From the NCBI GenBank assembly GCA_004554105.1, contig SFNW01000021.1:1-20703 (forward strand): DNA of 20,703 bases, in the 5' to 3' direction. This document shows, piece by piece, positions 6,694 through 17,725 of the stretch. A model generated the notes under the pieces. It had not been told where the DNA came from, did not search any database, and saw only the letters and a list, made by a program, of their open reading frames with translations. The first letter of the stretch is position 1. Each line of letters begins with the position of its first letter. The stretch comes from Clostridiales bacterium. Lineage in GTDB: Bacteria > Bacillota > Clostridia > Oscillospirales > CAG-272. The translations under genes and the position numbers were made by a program.

Positions 6694-7878
6694 GTGAAAG
6701 AATTTGAACTGAAATACGGCTGCAACCCGAATCAGAAGCCCGCAAGAATCTATATGGAGGACGGCAGCGATTTGCCGATTGAGATTCTGAACGGCAGACC
6801 CGGCTACATCAATTTTCTCGACGCGTTCAACGCGTGGCAGCTTGTCAAGGAATTAAAGCAGGCGCTCGGTCTGCCTGCGGCGACCTCGTTTAAGCACGTC
6901 AGCCCGACCTCCGCCGCAGTGGGACTGCCGCTGTCGGACACGCTGAAAAAGGCTTGCTTTGTCGACGATGCCGAGGACCTCGACGCATCTCCCTTAGCCT
7001 GCGCTTACGCGAGGGCGAGAGGCACCGACAGAATGTGCTCGTTCGGCGACTGGGTCGCGCTCTCCGACGTCTGCGACGTGACGACGGCGAAGCTCATCAA
7101 GCGCGAGGTTTCGGACGGCATCATCGCGCCCGGCTACGAGCCCGAGGCACTTGAAATCCTCAAAACCAAGAAAAAGGGCAACTACAACATCGTGCGCATC
7201 GACCCCGACTATGTTCCCGCCGAGAAAGAGCGCAAGCAGGTGTTCGGCATTACCTTTGAGCAGGGCAGAAACAATTTCAAAATCGACGAAGACCTCCTCG
7301 GCAACATCGTTACACAGTCGAAGGCGCTGCCCGAAAGCGCGAAGCGCGACCTTATCGTTGCGCTGATTACGCTGAAATACACGCAGTCGAACTCGGTCTG
7401 CTACGCGGTCGACGGGCAGGCAATCGGCGTCGGCGCGGGGCAGCAGTCCCGCGTACACTGCACGCGCCTTGCCGGAACGAAGGCGGACACCTGGTTCTTG
7501 CGCCAGCATGAAAAGGTGCTGAATCTGCCGTTTCTGCCTACGCTCGGCAGACCCGACCGCGACAACGTCATTGACGGCTACATCAATCACAACGAGGAGG
7601 ACGTCTGCGCGGACGGCGTATGGCAGCGCTACTTTACCGAGCAGCCCGAACCGCTGACCGAAGCCGAAAAGCGGGCATTCCTCGATAAAATCGACGGCGT
7701 TGCGCTCGGCTCGGACGCCTTCTTCCCGTTTGACGACAACATCGAGCGCGCGAAGAAGAGCGGCGTTCGCTACATCGCGCAGCCCGGCGGCTCGATTCGC
7801 GACGACCTTGTGACCGCGTGCTGCGACAAGTACGGCATGACGATGGCGTTTACGGGTATGCGCCTGTTCCACCATTAA
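6694..7878 (+). CDS. purH: Stand-alone AICAR transformylase (PurH without the IMP cyclohydrolase domain)
   Basis: This 394-residue enzyme formylates AICAR to FAICAR using 10-formyl-THF. It corresponds to the C-terminal domain of ordinary PurH only: the N-terminal MGS-like IMP cyclohydrolase domain is absent. The catalytic pair is K67-H68 in SFKHVSPTSAAVG; also visible are SNSVCYAVDGQAIGVG, GQQSRVHCTRLAG and the C-terminal AQPGGSIRDD with AFTGMRLFHH. The start is a GTG nine bases after AAGGAG, immediately following the purN-purO stop. The missing cyclohydrolase is supplied by the fused PurO domain just upstream. Its substrate AICAR (ZMP) is also the compound sensed, with ZTP, by the leader riboswitch, and it arises as well from the histidine pathway encoded to the left. 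Confidence 0.95.
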   Translation: MKEFELKYGCNPNQKPARIYMEDGSDLPIEILNGRPGYINFLDAFNAWQLVKELKQALGLPAATSFKHVSPTSAAVGLPLSDTLKKACFVDDAEDLDASPLACAYARARGTDRMCSFGDWVALSDVCDVTTAKLIKREVSDGIIAPGYEPEALEILKTKKKGNYNIVRIDPDYVPAEKERKQVFGITFEQGRNNFKIDEDLLGNIVTQSKALPESAKRDLIVALITLKYTQSNSVCYAVDGQAIGVGAGQQSRVHCTRLAGTKADTWFLRQHEKVLNLPFLPTLGRPDRDNVIDGYINHNEEDVCADGVWQRYFTEQPEPLTEAEKRAFLDKIDGVALGSDAFFPFDDNIERAKKSGVRYIAQPGGSIRDDLVTACCDKYGMTMAFTGMRLFHH

Positions 7879-7896
7879 ACGAAAGAGGAGACTGCG

Positions 7897-9164
<1,268 letters not shown>

Positions 9165-9165
<1 letters not shown>

Positions 9166-12100
9166 TGGTATACAGAATTTTTGTCGAAAAGCGGCAGGGG
9201 CTTGCCAACGAAGCCGAGGAGCTGCTCGGCGAGGTCAGAAACCTGCTCGGGCTGCGTGCTGTGGAGAATATCCGCGTTTTCAACCGCTATGACGTCGAAA
9301 ACCTCGATAAGACGCTGTTCGACTATGCGGTGAAAACCGTCTTTTCCGAGCCGCAGCTTGACTTGACCTATCCGTCGCTCGATTTGCCGGACGCGGCTGT
9401 ATTCGCGGTCGAATACCTGCCCGGGCAGTTTGACGCGCGCGCCGATTCGGCGGCGCAGTGCATTCAGCTCATTTCGCAGTCCGAGCGTCCCGTCGTTCGT
9501 TCCGCCAAGGTTTACGCGGTCTACGGCGACGTTTCGGAGGGCGACCTTGCGCAGATTAAAAAATATGTTATCAACCCCGTCGATTCCCGCGAGGCGGCAC
9601 TTGATCTGCCCGCGACGCTGGAAACCGCGTATTCGATTCCCGAGACGGTCGAGACGCTGAACGGCTTTACGGCGTATGAGGATGGCGAACTTTCGCGCTT
9701 TGTCGAAGCCTACGGGCTTGCGATGGACCTCGATGATTTGCGCTTCTGCCGCGACTATTTCAGAAGCGAGCATCGCGACCCGACAATTACCGAAATCCGC
9801 ATGATCGACACCTATTGGTCGGACCACTGCCGCCACACGACCTTTTTGACCGTGATTGACGGCGTGCGGTTTGAGGACGAACTGCTGCAGCGCGCTTATG
9901 AGGATTACCTCGCGACGAGGACGGCGCTCGGCAGGACCAAGCCGATTTGCTTAATGGACCTTGCGACGATTGCCGCAAGATATTTAAAAGCACAGGGCAA
10001 ACTCGACAAGCTCGACGAGTCGGAAGAAATCAACGCCTGCACGGTCAAAATCGACGTGACGGTCGACGGAAAGCGCGAGCCGTGGCTGCTGCTCTTTAAG
10101 AACGAGACGCACAACCACCCGACCGAAATCGAGCCGTTCGGCGGTGCGGCAACCTGCATCGGCGGCGCAATCCGCGACCCCCTGTCGGGCAGAGCCTACG
10201 TCTACGGCGCGATGCGCGTCACGGGCGCTGCCGACCCGACAAAGCCGGTTTCCGAGACGATTCCCGGCAAGCTGCCGCAGAGAAAGCTCGTCACCACGGC
10301 GGCGGCGGGCTATTCCTCCTACGGCAACCAGATCGGACTGGCGACCGGCATTGTTGACGAACTGTATCACCCCGGCTACGCGGCAAAGCGCATGGAGATC
10401 GGCGCGGTCATTGCCGCAGCGCCCTCTGCCAATGTGCGCAGGGAAGTGCCCGCCGCAGGTGACGTGGTCATTCTGCTCGGCGGCAGTACGGGCAGAGACG
10501 GCATCGGCGGCGCGACCGGCTCGTCCAAGGCGCACAACGCGCACTCGGTCGAGACCTGCGGCGCGGAGGTGCAGAAGGGCAACGCACCCGAGGAGCGCAA
10601 GCTGCAAAGACTGTTCAGAAACGAGACTGCCTGCCGCATGATTAAGCGCTGCAACGACTTCGGCGCGGGCGGCGTTTCGGTTGCGGTCGGCGAACTTGCC
10701 GACGGGCTGGAGATTGACCTCAACGCCGTACCGAAGAAATACGAAGGGCTGGACGGCACCGAGCTTGCCATCAGCGAGTCGCAGGAGCGCATGGCGGTCG
10801 TTGTCGAAAAGGAAAATGTCGACGCATTTTTAGCCCTCGCGCACAGCGAAAACCTGCAAGCCTGCCCGATTGCCGTCGTCAAGGACGAGCCGCGCCTCAC
10901 CATGCACTGGAACGGCAAGACGATTGTCGACATCAGCCGCGAATTTTTGAACACCAACGGTGCGGAGAAGCACATCACGATTACCCCGAATGCGGCAAAA
11001 CAACCGCAGAAGATTGTTTCGGGCGGCTTTGCGGAGAATATGAGAAGCCTTGCTTCGGACCTTGCCACCTGCTCGCGGCGCGGGCTTGCCGAGCGGTTTG
11101 ACTCGACCATCGGCGCGGGCACGGTGCTGATGCCGTTCGGCGGCAAGCATCAGCTCACGCCGGCGCAGGCGATGGTGCAGAAAATTTCGGTCGAGAAGGC
11201 GCACACCGACGACTGCTCGCTGATGGCGTGGGGCTACAACCCGTTCGTCGCCGAGCAGAGCCCGTATCACGGCGCGTATCTCGCGGTCGTCGAATCGGTC
11301 TGCAAGCTGATTGCGAGCGGCGCGAAGTTTGAAGATGTTTATTTAACTTTCCAAGAGTATTTTGAGAAGCCCGGACACGACGGCGCACGCTGGGGACAGC
11401 CGCTCGCCGCGCTGCTCGGCGCATTTGAGGCGCAGAAGAATCTCGGCGTCGCGTCCATCGGTGGCAAGGACTCGATGAGCGGCTCGTTTGAACAGCTCGA
11501 TGTGCCGCCCACGCTCGTTTCCTTTGCCGTGACGACCGAAAAGACGGGAAGCATCGTTTCGCCCGAGTTCAAGAAAGCGGGCAATCCGGTCGTTCTGCTC
11601 ACGCCCGAGACCGACGAAAACGGTTTGCCGAAAACCGACTCGCTGCTTGCGGTCTTTGAGACCGTTCATACGCTGCTCGATAGCGGCAAGGCTGTGTCTT
11701 GCTATACGCTCGGACACGGCGGCGTTGCCGAGGCAGTGATGAAATGCGCGTTCGGCAACGGCTTCGGTTTTGCATTTGAAGAAGATTTGCGTGCCGAAGA
11801 TTTGTTCGGCTGGAAGTACGGCGCGTTCATTCTCGAGCTTTCCGAAGCGGCAAAGGTCGGCAGGAAAGTCGGTCGCGTAACCGCGGAAAAGAAGTTTGTC
11901 TGCGGCGGCGAGGCGGTTTGCGCCGACGAAATTCTCGGACTGTACGAAAACAAGCTCGAGGGCGTTTACCGCTGCAATCTCCCCGACGACCGCGCGCCGG
12001 TCGAGACCTTCTCCTATGCGGCGGGCGTCCGTCCGTCGCCGCGCGTCAAGGTCGCAAAGCCGCGCGTGCTGATTCCGGTCTTCCCGGGCACGAACTGCGA

Positions 12101-12854
12101 ATATGACAGTGCAAAAGCCGTGCGCGACGCGGGCGGCGAGCCTGAAATCTTCGTCTTGAACAACCGCACGCCCGAGGACATTCGCGAGAGCATCGACGCG
12201 TTCGCCGCAAAAATCGCCGCGTCGCAGATGATTTTCCTGCCCGGCGGCTTTTCCGGCGGGGACGAGCCGGACGGCAGCGGCAAGTTTATCACCGCGTTTC
12301 TGCGGAACGCCAGAATCAAGGAGCGCGTGACCGAGCTGCTCGAGGACCGCGACGGTCTGATGTGCGGTATCTGCAACGGCTTCCAGGCGTTGATCAAGCT
12401 CGGGCTTGTCCCCTACGGCAAAATCATCGACACCGATGAGAATTGCCCGACGCTGACCTACAACACCATTGCGCGCCACCAGTCGAAGATTGTGCGCACG
12501 CGCATCGCGTCGAACAAGTCGCCGTGGCTTGCCCTGACCGAGGTCGGCGAGGTCTACAACGTGCCGATTTCGCACGGAGAGGGCAGATTCCTCGCCTCGG
12601 AAGAACTGGTGCGAAGCCTTGCGGCAAACGGGCAGATTGCGACCCAGTATGTCGACATCGACGGCAATGCGTCGAGCGACATTCACTTCAATCCCAACGG
12701 CTCGGTGTATGCGATTGAGGGCATCACCTCGCCCGACGGCAGAGTGTTCGGCAAAATGGGACACAGCGAGCGTATCGGCGACGGACTGTACAAGAATGTT
12801 CCCGGCAGCTATGACAACCGTATGTTTGAAGCGGCGGTGCTGTATTTCAAATAA
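9165..12854 (+). CDS. purL: Phosphoribosylformylglycinamidine synthase, large single-chain type
   Basis: This 1229-residue enzyme converts FGAR plus glutamine and ATP to FGAM. It is the fused form: an N-terminal PurS-like segment (about 1-90), two AIR-synthetase-like halves, and a C-terminal class I glutamine amidotransferase, so no separate purS or purQ is needed. Visible motifs include DTYWSDHCRHTTF, the synthetase signature around E314-H318 (NETHNHPTEIEPFGG), a GATase nucleophile C1070 in GICNGFQ, and the triad partners H1200 and E1202 in GHSER. HGEGRF in the GATase half is also typical. The start overlaps the purD stop by one base and has GGAGG (9152-9156) upstream. It is the last gene of the purine run; the next gene has its own promoter. 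Confidence 0.97.
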
Positions 12855-12889
12855 TTGTGAAAAAATGCCTACAGCCACAACTTTTATGG

Positions 12890-12895
12890 TATAAT
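12890..12895 (+). promoter_or_regulatory. Extended -10 promoter of the dap operon
   Basis: TGGTATAAT (12887-12895) is a perfect -10 hexamer with the extended TGn element. No good -35 is found at 16-18 bases upstream (GCCTAC at 17), so the extended -10 probably carries recognition. The transcript would start near 12902, leaving a leader of about 26 bases. That is far too short for a lysine riboswitch, and none is visible. Confidence 0.75.
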
Positions 12896-12927
12896 GTACC
12901 GAGCAACCACCTAAGGAGAATGAAAAA

Positions 12928-13815
12928 ATGACCAAAACCACCGTATTTACCGGCGCGGCGACCGCCATCATCACCCCGCTTGACGAAAACGGCGTCGACT
13001 ACGAAAAATTCGGCAGACTGATTGACTGGCAGATTGAGTCGGGCATCAACGCGCTGGTCGTCGCGGGGACGACGGGCGAAGGCTCGACCCTGACCGACGA
13101 GGAGCATCGCGCGGTGCTGCACTACGCGGTACAGCGCGCCGACGGCAGAGTGCCGATTATCGCGGGCACAGGCTCGAACGACACGGCGTATGCCGTTGAT
13201 TTGTCGCGCTATGCCTGCGGCATCGGCTGCGACGCGCTGCTCGTTGTCACGCCCTATTACAACAAGGCGACCCAAAAGGGTCTGATCAAGATGTACACCG
13301 AAATCGCGGACGTTTCGACCAAGCCGCTGATTCTGTACAACGTCCCCTCACGCACGGGCTGCAACCTCGAGCCGTCGACCTACGCCGCGCTCGCCGAGCA
13401 CCCCAACATCGTCGGCATCAAGGAGGCAAACGGCAATATCTCGAAAATCGTCGAGACCTTTGCGCTCGTCGGCGACAAACTCGATATTTATTCGGGCAAC
13501 GACGACCAGATCGTGCCGATGATGGCAATGGGCGGCAAGGGCGTGATTTCGGTGCTGTCCAACCTCATGCCCGCCGAGACTGCGGCACTCTGCAAAAAGG
13601 CGCTCGACGGCGACATCGCGGGCGCGGCAAAGCTGCAGTGCGAATATCTTTCGCTCATCAATGCGCTGTTCTGCGAGGTCAACCCGATTTCCGTCAAGGC
13701 GGCGATGGCGGCGATGGGTTGGTGCAAGAATTATGTCCGTATGCCGCTGACGCCGATGGAAGAGGAGCATGAGAAGAAGCTGCTCGACCTGATGCGCGGG
13801 CACGGGCTTCTGTAA
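12928..13815 (+). CDS. dapA: 4-hydroxy-tetrahydrodipicolinate synthase
   Basis: This 295-residue class I aldolase condenses pyruvate with aspartate semialdehyde, the entry to diaminopimelate and lysine synthesis. It shows GTTGEGSTL (47-55), TPYYNK (108-113), Y137 and R142 in LYNVPSRTG, and the Schiff-base lysine K165 in IVGIKEANG. A near-perfect site CTAAGGAGA precedes the ATG at a normal distance. It is the first gene of a six-gene run with intergenic gaps of 0-25 bases. Reading through from purL is possible because no convincing terminator separates them. Confidence 0.96.
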   Translation: MTKTTVFTGAATAIITPLDENGVDYEKFGRLIDWQIESGINALVVAGTTGEGSTLTDEEHRAVLHYAVQRADGRVPIIAGTGSNDTAYAVDLSRYACGIGCDALLVVTPYYNKATQKGLIKMYTEIADVSTKPLILYNVPSRTGCNLEPSTYAALAEHPNIVGIKEANGNISKIVETFALVGDKLDIYSGNDDQIVPMMAMGGKGVISVLSNLMPAETAALCKKALDGDIAGAAKLQCEYLSLINALFCEVNPISVKAAMAAMGWCKNYVRMPLTPMEEEHEKKLLDLMRGHGLL

Positions 13816-13824
13816 GGAGCGTTT

Positions 13825-14565
13825 ATGAACTTTATCGTACATGGCGCATCGGGGAGAATGGGCTGCATTCTCACCGAGGCAATCCGAGACGGCGGCAAGC
13901 ACGGGATTGCCGCGCTCGTCAGCCCCGAGTGGGCAGACGCGCCCGAAGAGAAGCGGTATGCCTCGCTTTCGGGCGTCAGTGCCGCCGCCGACTGCGTCAT
14001 TGACTTTTCAAACCATGCGGCGACGCGTGAGCTTCTTTTGTGGTGCGAGGAGAAGAATCTGCCGCTCGTCCTTGCGACGACCGGACATACCGCCGACGAG
14101 CGCGAGGCGATTGCCGGCGCGGCAGAGCGCATTCCGATTTTCTTTTCCGCCAATATGTCGGTCGGCGTTGCGGTGCTTGCAACCTTTGCAAAGACCGCCG
14201 CGGCACTCTTTCCCGACGCGGATATTGAAATCGTGGAAAAGCATCATCACAACAAACTCGACGTACCGAGCGGCACGGCGCTGCTGCTTGCCGACCGCAT
14301 CAAGGAAGCGCGTACCGACGCGCAGTACGTCATCGGCAGGCATCTCGACGGCAAGCGGACAAAGACCGAAATCGGCATTCACGCGGTTCGTATCGGCAGC
14401 GAGGTCGGCACGCATGAAATTCTCATTTCGACCGGAAACGAAACGATTACTTTGAAGCACGAAGCTGAAAATCGCAAGCTGTTTGCCGACGGGGCGATTG
14501 CAGCCGCCGAATTTCTTGCGGGCAAAGCGCCCGGGCTGTATACCATGCAGGACATTGTCAGTTAG
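13825..14565 (+). CDS. dapB: 4-hydroxy-tetrahydrodipicolinate reductase
   Basis: The 246-residue NAD(P)H-dependent enzyme reduces the DapA product to tetrahydrodipicolinate. The Rossmann loop is GASGRMG (7-13); VIDFSNH (58-64) and TTGH (85-88) follow; the substrate site is EKHHHNKLDVPSGTAL (138-153), with the family's conserved lysine (K144) and PSGTA loop. The usual EAHH there is EKHH, a mild variation. TAAGGAG, overlapping the dapA stop, serves as the ribosome site nine bases before the start. Length is slightly under the usual 250-270 but no motif is missing. Confidence 0.95.
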   Translation: MNFIVHGASGRMGCILTEAIRDGGKHGIAALVSPEWADAPEEKRYASLSGVSAAADCVIDFSNHAATRELLLWCEEKNLPLVLATTGHTADEREAIAGAAERIPIFFSANMSVGVAVLATFAKTAAALFPDADIEIVEKHHHNKLDVPSGTALLLADRIKEARTDAQYVIGRHLDGKRTKTEIGIHAVRIGSEVGTHEILISTGNETITLKHEAENRKLFADGAIAAAEFLAGKAPGLYTMQDIVS

Positions 14566-14575
14566 GAGAACATAG

Positions 14576-15268
14576 ATGAACGCACAGGAAATCATCAACT
14601 ATATCGCCACGGCGGAAAAGAAAACGCCGGTCAAACTCTATGTAAAAGAAAACCGCCCCGTCGACTTCGGCAGTGCCAAGGTGTTCGGCGCGGGGGACAA
14701 AATCGTCTTCGGCGACTGGAAGGAACTGAAGCCGATTCTTGAAGCAAACAAGGACGCCTTTGACGACATTGTCATCGAAAACGACTGCCGCAACAGCGCG
14801 ATTCCGATGCTCGACAAAAAGGACATTCACGCGCGCATCGAGCCGGGCGCGATTATCCGCGAGCAGGTCGAAATCGGCGAGAACGCGGTCATCATGATGG
14901 GCGCGATTCTCAATATTGGCGCGGTCGTCGGCAGCGGCACGATGATCGACATGGGCGCGGTACTCGGTGGTCGCGCGACCGTCGGCAAGAACTGCCATGT
15001 CGGCGCGGGCGCGGTGCTTGCGGGCGTGATTGAGCCTGCCTCCGCAACGCCGGTCATCGTCGAGGACAACGTACTCATCGGCGCAAATGCGGTCGTCATT
15101 GAGGGGTGCCACATCGGCGAAAACGCGGTCGTCGCCGCAGGCGCGGTCGTCATTGAGGACGTACCCGCCGACACGGTAGTCGCGGGCTGCCCGGCACGCG
15201 TCATCAAGAAGCGCGATGCGGCGACAAACTCCAAGACCGCGCTTGAAGCCGCACTGCGCACCATTTAA
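14576..15268 (+). CDS. dapH: Tetrahydrodipicolinate N-acetyltransferase
   Basis: The 230-residue protein acetylates tetrahydrodipicolinate with acetyl-CoA, committing the pathway to the N-acetyl branch. It closely resembles Bacillus YkuQ/DapH as I recall it: an N-terminal domain with VENDxRNSAIPMLD-type sequence (IENDCRNSAIPML here), then a left-handed beta-helix built of hexapeptide repeats (ARIEPGAIIREQVEIG, MIDMGAVLGGRATVG, NCHVGAGAVLAGVIEP). Length fits DapH rather than the longer succinyl-transferase DapD. TAGGAGA at the dapB stop provides the ribosome site. The acetyl branch assignment is supported by the aminotransferase and the M20 deacetylase further down the same operon. Confidence 0.95.
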   Translation: MNAQEIINYIATAEKKTPVKLYVKENRPVDFGSAKVFGAGDKIVFGDWKELKPILEANKDAFDDIVIENDCRNSAIPMLDKKDIHARIEPGAIIREQVEIGENAVIMMGAILNIGAVVGSGTMIDMGAVLGGRATVGKNCHVGAGAVLAGVIEPASATPVIVEDNVLIGANAVVIEGCHIGENAVVAAGAVVIEDVPADTVVAGCPARVIKKRDAATNSKTALEAALRTI

Positions 15269-15292
15269 CCGTTGACTTTCGAGGTAAGAACC

Positions 15293-16555
15293 ATGCAAGA
15301 GGAGCGACACCCGCCGTTTACGGCAGAACAGGCAAAAGCGTGGCGCGAGATGATTCCCACGCCGTTTTACGTCTATGACGAGGCGGGCATTCGCGCCTGC
15401 GCGACCGATCTTTACAAGGCGTTTTCATGGAACAAGGGCTTTAAGGAATACTTCGCCGTCAAGGCGACGCCCACGCCCGCGATTCTCCGTCTGCTTGCGT
15501 CGCTCGGCTGCGGCGTCGACTGCGCCTCGCTCATCGAACTGATGCTTTCGGAAAAATGCGGAATCGTCGGAAAGAACATCATGTTTTCCTCCAACGAGAC
15601 CCGCCGTGAGGAATACCGCGAGGCGGTGCGCCTCGGCGCGATTGTCAATCTCGATGACCTGACGCAGATTGAAAACCTGCGCGCCGCCTGCGGCACACTG
15701 CCCGACACGGTCTGCTGTCGGTACAACCCCGGCAAATTTCAGATTACGAACGACATTATCGGGCATCTTGCCGACACGAAATTCGGTATGCCCGAGGAGC
15801 AGCTCATCGAAGCCTTCCGCAATCTCCGCGACGGCGGCGTTCGGCATTTCGGCATTCACGCAATGCTGGCAAGCTGCTCGCTCGAGGAGACCTATTATCC
15901 GAAGCTTGCGCGGGAGCTGTTTTCGCTTGCGCTCCGCGTGCGCGAGCAGACCGGCGTTGCCGTCGAATTTATCGACCTTTCGGGCGGCATCGGCATTCCG
16001 TACCGCCCGGGTGAACAGGCGGTCGATATTTTCGCCGTCGGCGCGGGCGTGAAAGAAGCCTATGACGAAATTCTCCTGCAAAACGGCATGGAGGTTTCGA
16101 TTTTCACCGAGCTCGGCAGATACATGACCGGCCCTTACGGCTATCTTTTGACGAGCGTCATCGGCAAAAAGCATACCTATAAGGAATACGTCGGCGTCGA
16201 CGCCACCGCCTGCGACCTGATGCGTCCGGCGATGTACGGCGCGTATCACCCCATCACCGTCCTCGGCAGGGAAGACGAAGAGAAAACGCTTGTCTGCGAC
16301 GTGGTCGGCTCGCTTTGCGAGAACAATGACAAATTCGCCGTTGACCGTCCGCTTCCGCCGACCGAACTTGGGGATATGCTCGCTATCGGTGCTGCGGGGG
16401 CGCACGGACGTTCAATGGGCTACAACTATAACGGCAAGCTGCGCTGCGCGGAATTTCTGCTGAAATCCGACGGCAGTCTTGTGAAAATCCGCCGCGCGGA
16501 AACGCCCGAGGACTATTTTGCGACGCTGGATATTGACCCCGCGTTCGGTATCTGA
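15293..16555 (+). CDS. lysA: Diaminopimelate decarboxylase, divergent clostridial type
   Basis: This 420-residue PLP enzyme of the alanine racemase/ornithine decarboxylase fold III probably decarboxylates meso-diaminopimelate to lysine. K57 in EYFAVKATP is the Schiff-base lysine, GGIGIPY (231-237) the phosphate loop, and C342 in SLCENND the active-site cysteine position. Several spots differ from textbook LysA: GIHAMLAS stands where HIGS is usual, and ELGR where EPGR is usual. A set of long LysA-like proteins in Clostridia that I recall shares these changes, so this is a subfamily rather than a decayed copy. The ATG at 15293 is chosen for GAGGTAAG upstream; an in-frame TTG at 15272 lacks a site. 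Operon position between dapH and the aminotransferase supports the lysine role, though the exact substrate is inferred. Confidence 0.85.
   Translation: MQEERHPPFTAEQAKAWREMIPTPFYVYDEAGIRACATDLYKAFSWNKGFKEYFAVKATPTPAILRLLASLGCGVDCASLIELMLSEKCGIVGKNIMFSSNETRREEYREAVRLGAIVNLDDLTQIENLRAACGTLPDTVCCRYNPGKFQITNDIIGHLADTKFGMPEEQLIEAFRNLRDGGVRHFGIHAMLASCSLEETYYPKLARELFSLALRVREQTGVAVEFIDLSGGIGIPYRPGEQAVDIFAVGAGVKEAYDEILLQNGMEVSIFTELGRYMTGPYGYLLTSVIGKKHTYKEYVGVDATACDLMRPAMYGAYHPITVLGREDEEKTLVCDVVGSLCENNDKFAVDRPLPPTELGDMLAIGAAGAHGRSMGYNYNGKLRCAEFLLKSDGSLVKIRRAETPEDYFATLDIDPAFGI
16130..16133. other. Only GGCC tetranucleotide found in the window
   Basis: This GGCC sits in lysA codons ACC-GGC-CCT. Reading the whole window by eye I found no other copy, on either strand since the word is palindromic. 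It is listed as a landmark for the GGCC-depletion finding. Confidence 0.8.
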
Positions 16556-16567
16556 AAGGATTTTCGC

Positions 16568-17707
16568 ATGAAAGAATTTCTGAACACCGCGCTGTACGGG
16601 GCATCGCACAGCGCGATTCGGCAGTATACCGCGCTTGCCGCACAAACGCCGGGCTGCATCGGGCTGACGCTCGGCGAGCCGGATTTCGACACGCCGACGG
16701 TCGTGCGCGACGCGGCGCACGCTTCGCTCGAAAATCACGAGACGCACTATATTGCCAACAACGGCGCGTATGCGCTGCGCGAGAAGATTGCGGCGTTTGA
16801 GCGCGAAAAGCACGGTCTCGACTACGCTGCGGACGAGGTTATCGTGACCGCAGGCGCGACCGGTGCACTCTTTACGGCGCTGTTCGGTATTCTGAATCCG
16901 GGCGACGAGGTGATTATCCCGACGCCCGCTTTTGTGCTGTATGCCGAGATTGTCAAACTCTGCCGCGGCGTTCCCGTCTTTCTCGATACGTCGCCCGACG
17001 GCTTTCAGATTCGCGCGGAGCGGCTGAACGCTTGCGTGACCGGGAAAACAAAGGCGATACTCCTCAATTCCCCGAACAATCCGACCGGCTGCGTGCTGGA
17101 TTCCGAGAGCCTGCAAGCCGTGCGCGCCGCAGTCGAGGACAAGCCGATTTTCGTCGTCTGCGACGACGTGTACCGTCAGCTTGTCTATACCGAAAATTAT
17201 CATTCGTTTGCCGAATTTCGCGAGTTGAAAAAGCAGATTCTCCTCGTGCAGAGTTTTTCCAAGCCCTATGCCATGACCGGCTGGCGCGTGGGGTATCTCA
17301 TGGCGGATGCGGCGATTCGGGAGCGGCTGGAACTGATTCACCAGTTTTCGGTCGTTTCGACGCCCGCGCCCTTTCAGAACGCCTGCGCAACGGCGCTCGA
17401 CTGCGACGTCAGCAACTTTCTCGAAACCTATCGGAAGCGGCGGCGGTATGTCCTTGACAGGCTGGCGGAAATCGGGCTGCCCGTCACCCTGCCCGAGGGC
17501 GCGTTCTACGTTTTTCCGTCGATTGCGCACTTTGGGCTGACCTCGTCCGAATTCTGCACGCGCATGATTCGCGAGGGCAAGCTCGCCGCAACGCCGGGCA
17601 GTTGCTTTGGCGGCGAGGGGCATATCCGGCTGTCCTATTGCTACAGCGACGAAATTCTCGCCGAGGGCATGGACAGACTGCAAAGATTCGTCGAATCGCT
17701 CAAATAA
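16568..17707 (+). CDS. patA: Class I/II PLP aminotransferase, probably N-acetyl-diaminopimelate aminotransferase
   Basis: The 379-residue fold-type I aminotransferase has LGEPDFDTP (35-43), TAGATGAL (94-101), NSPNNPTG (167-174), CDDVYRQ (198-204), the Schiff-base lysine K232 in SFSKPYAMTGWR, and a C-terminal IRLSYCYS arginine block. Family motifs alone do not fix the substrate. The context does: it lies between the acetyltransferase DapH route and an M20 deacetylase, so it most likely converts N-acetyl-2-amino-6-oxopimelate to N-acetyl-LL-diaminopimelate using glutamate, as PatA does in Bacillus. The alternative, a direct LL-DAP aminotransferase (DapL), would make dapH and the deacetylase redundant. 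An AAAGGA ribosome site lies between the lysA stop and this ATG. Confidence 0.8.
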   Translation: MKEFLNTALYGASHSAIRQYTALAAQTPGCIGLTLGEPDFDTPTVVRDAAHASLENHETHYIANNGAYALREKIAAFEREKHGLDYAADEVIVTAGATGALFTALFGILNPGDEVIIPTPAFVLYAEIVKLCRGVPVFLDTSPDGFQIRAERLNACVTGKTKAILLNSPNNPTGCVLDSESLQAVRAAVEDKPIFVVCDDVYRQLVYTENYHSFAEFRELKKQILLVQSFSKPYAMTGWRVGYLMADAAIRERLELIHQFSVVSTPAPFQNACATALDCDVSNFLETYRKRRRYVLDRLAEIGLPVTLPEGAFYVFPSIAHFGLTSSEFCTRMIREGKLAATPGSCFGGEGHIRLSYCYSDEILAEGMDRLQRFVESLK

Positions 17708-17725
17708 CCGAAAGGAGGCGCGGCG

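Noticed and set aside
12855..12884. TTGTG/CACAA hairpin followed by CTTTT between purL and dapA as a terminator
   Set aside because: Only five pairs with a 16-base loop and four T residues; too weak to support, so purL to dapA read-through remains possible.
12896..12927. Lysine riboswitch upstream of dapA
   Set aside because: The leader from the predicted start is about 26 bases, far below L-box size, and upstream sequence is purL coding region.
15272..15292. TTG start for lysA at 15272
   Set aside because: It adds seven residues without a ribosome site; GAGGTAAG directly precedes the ATG at 15293.
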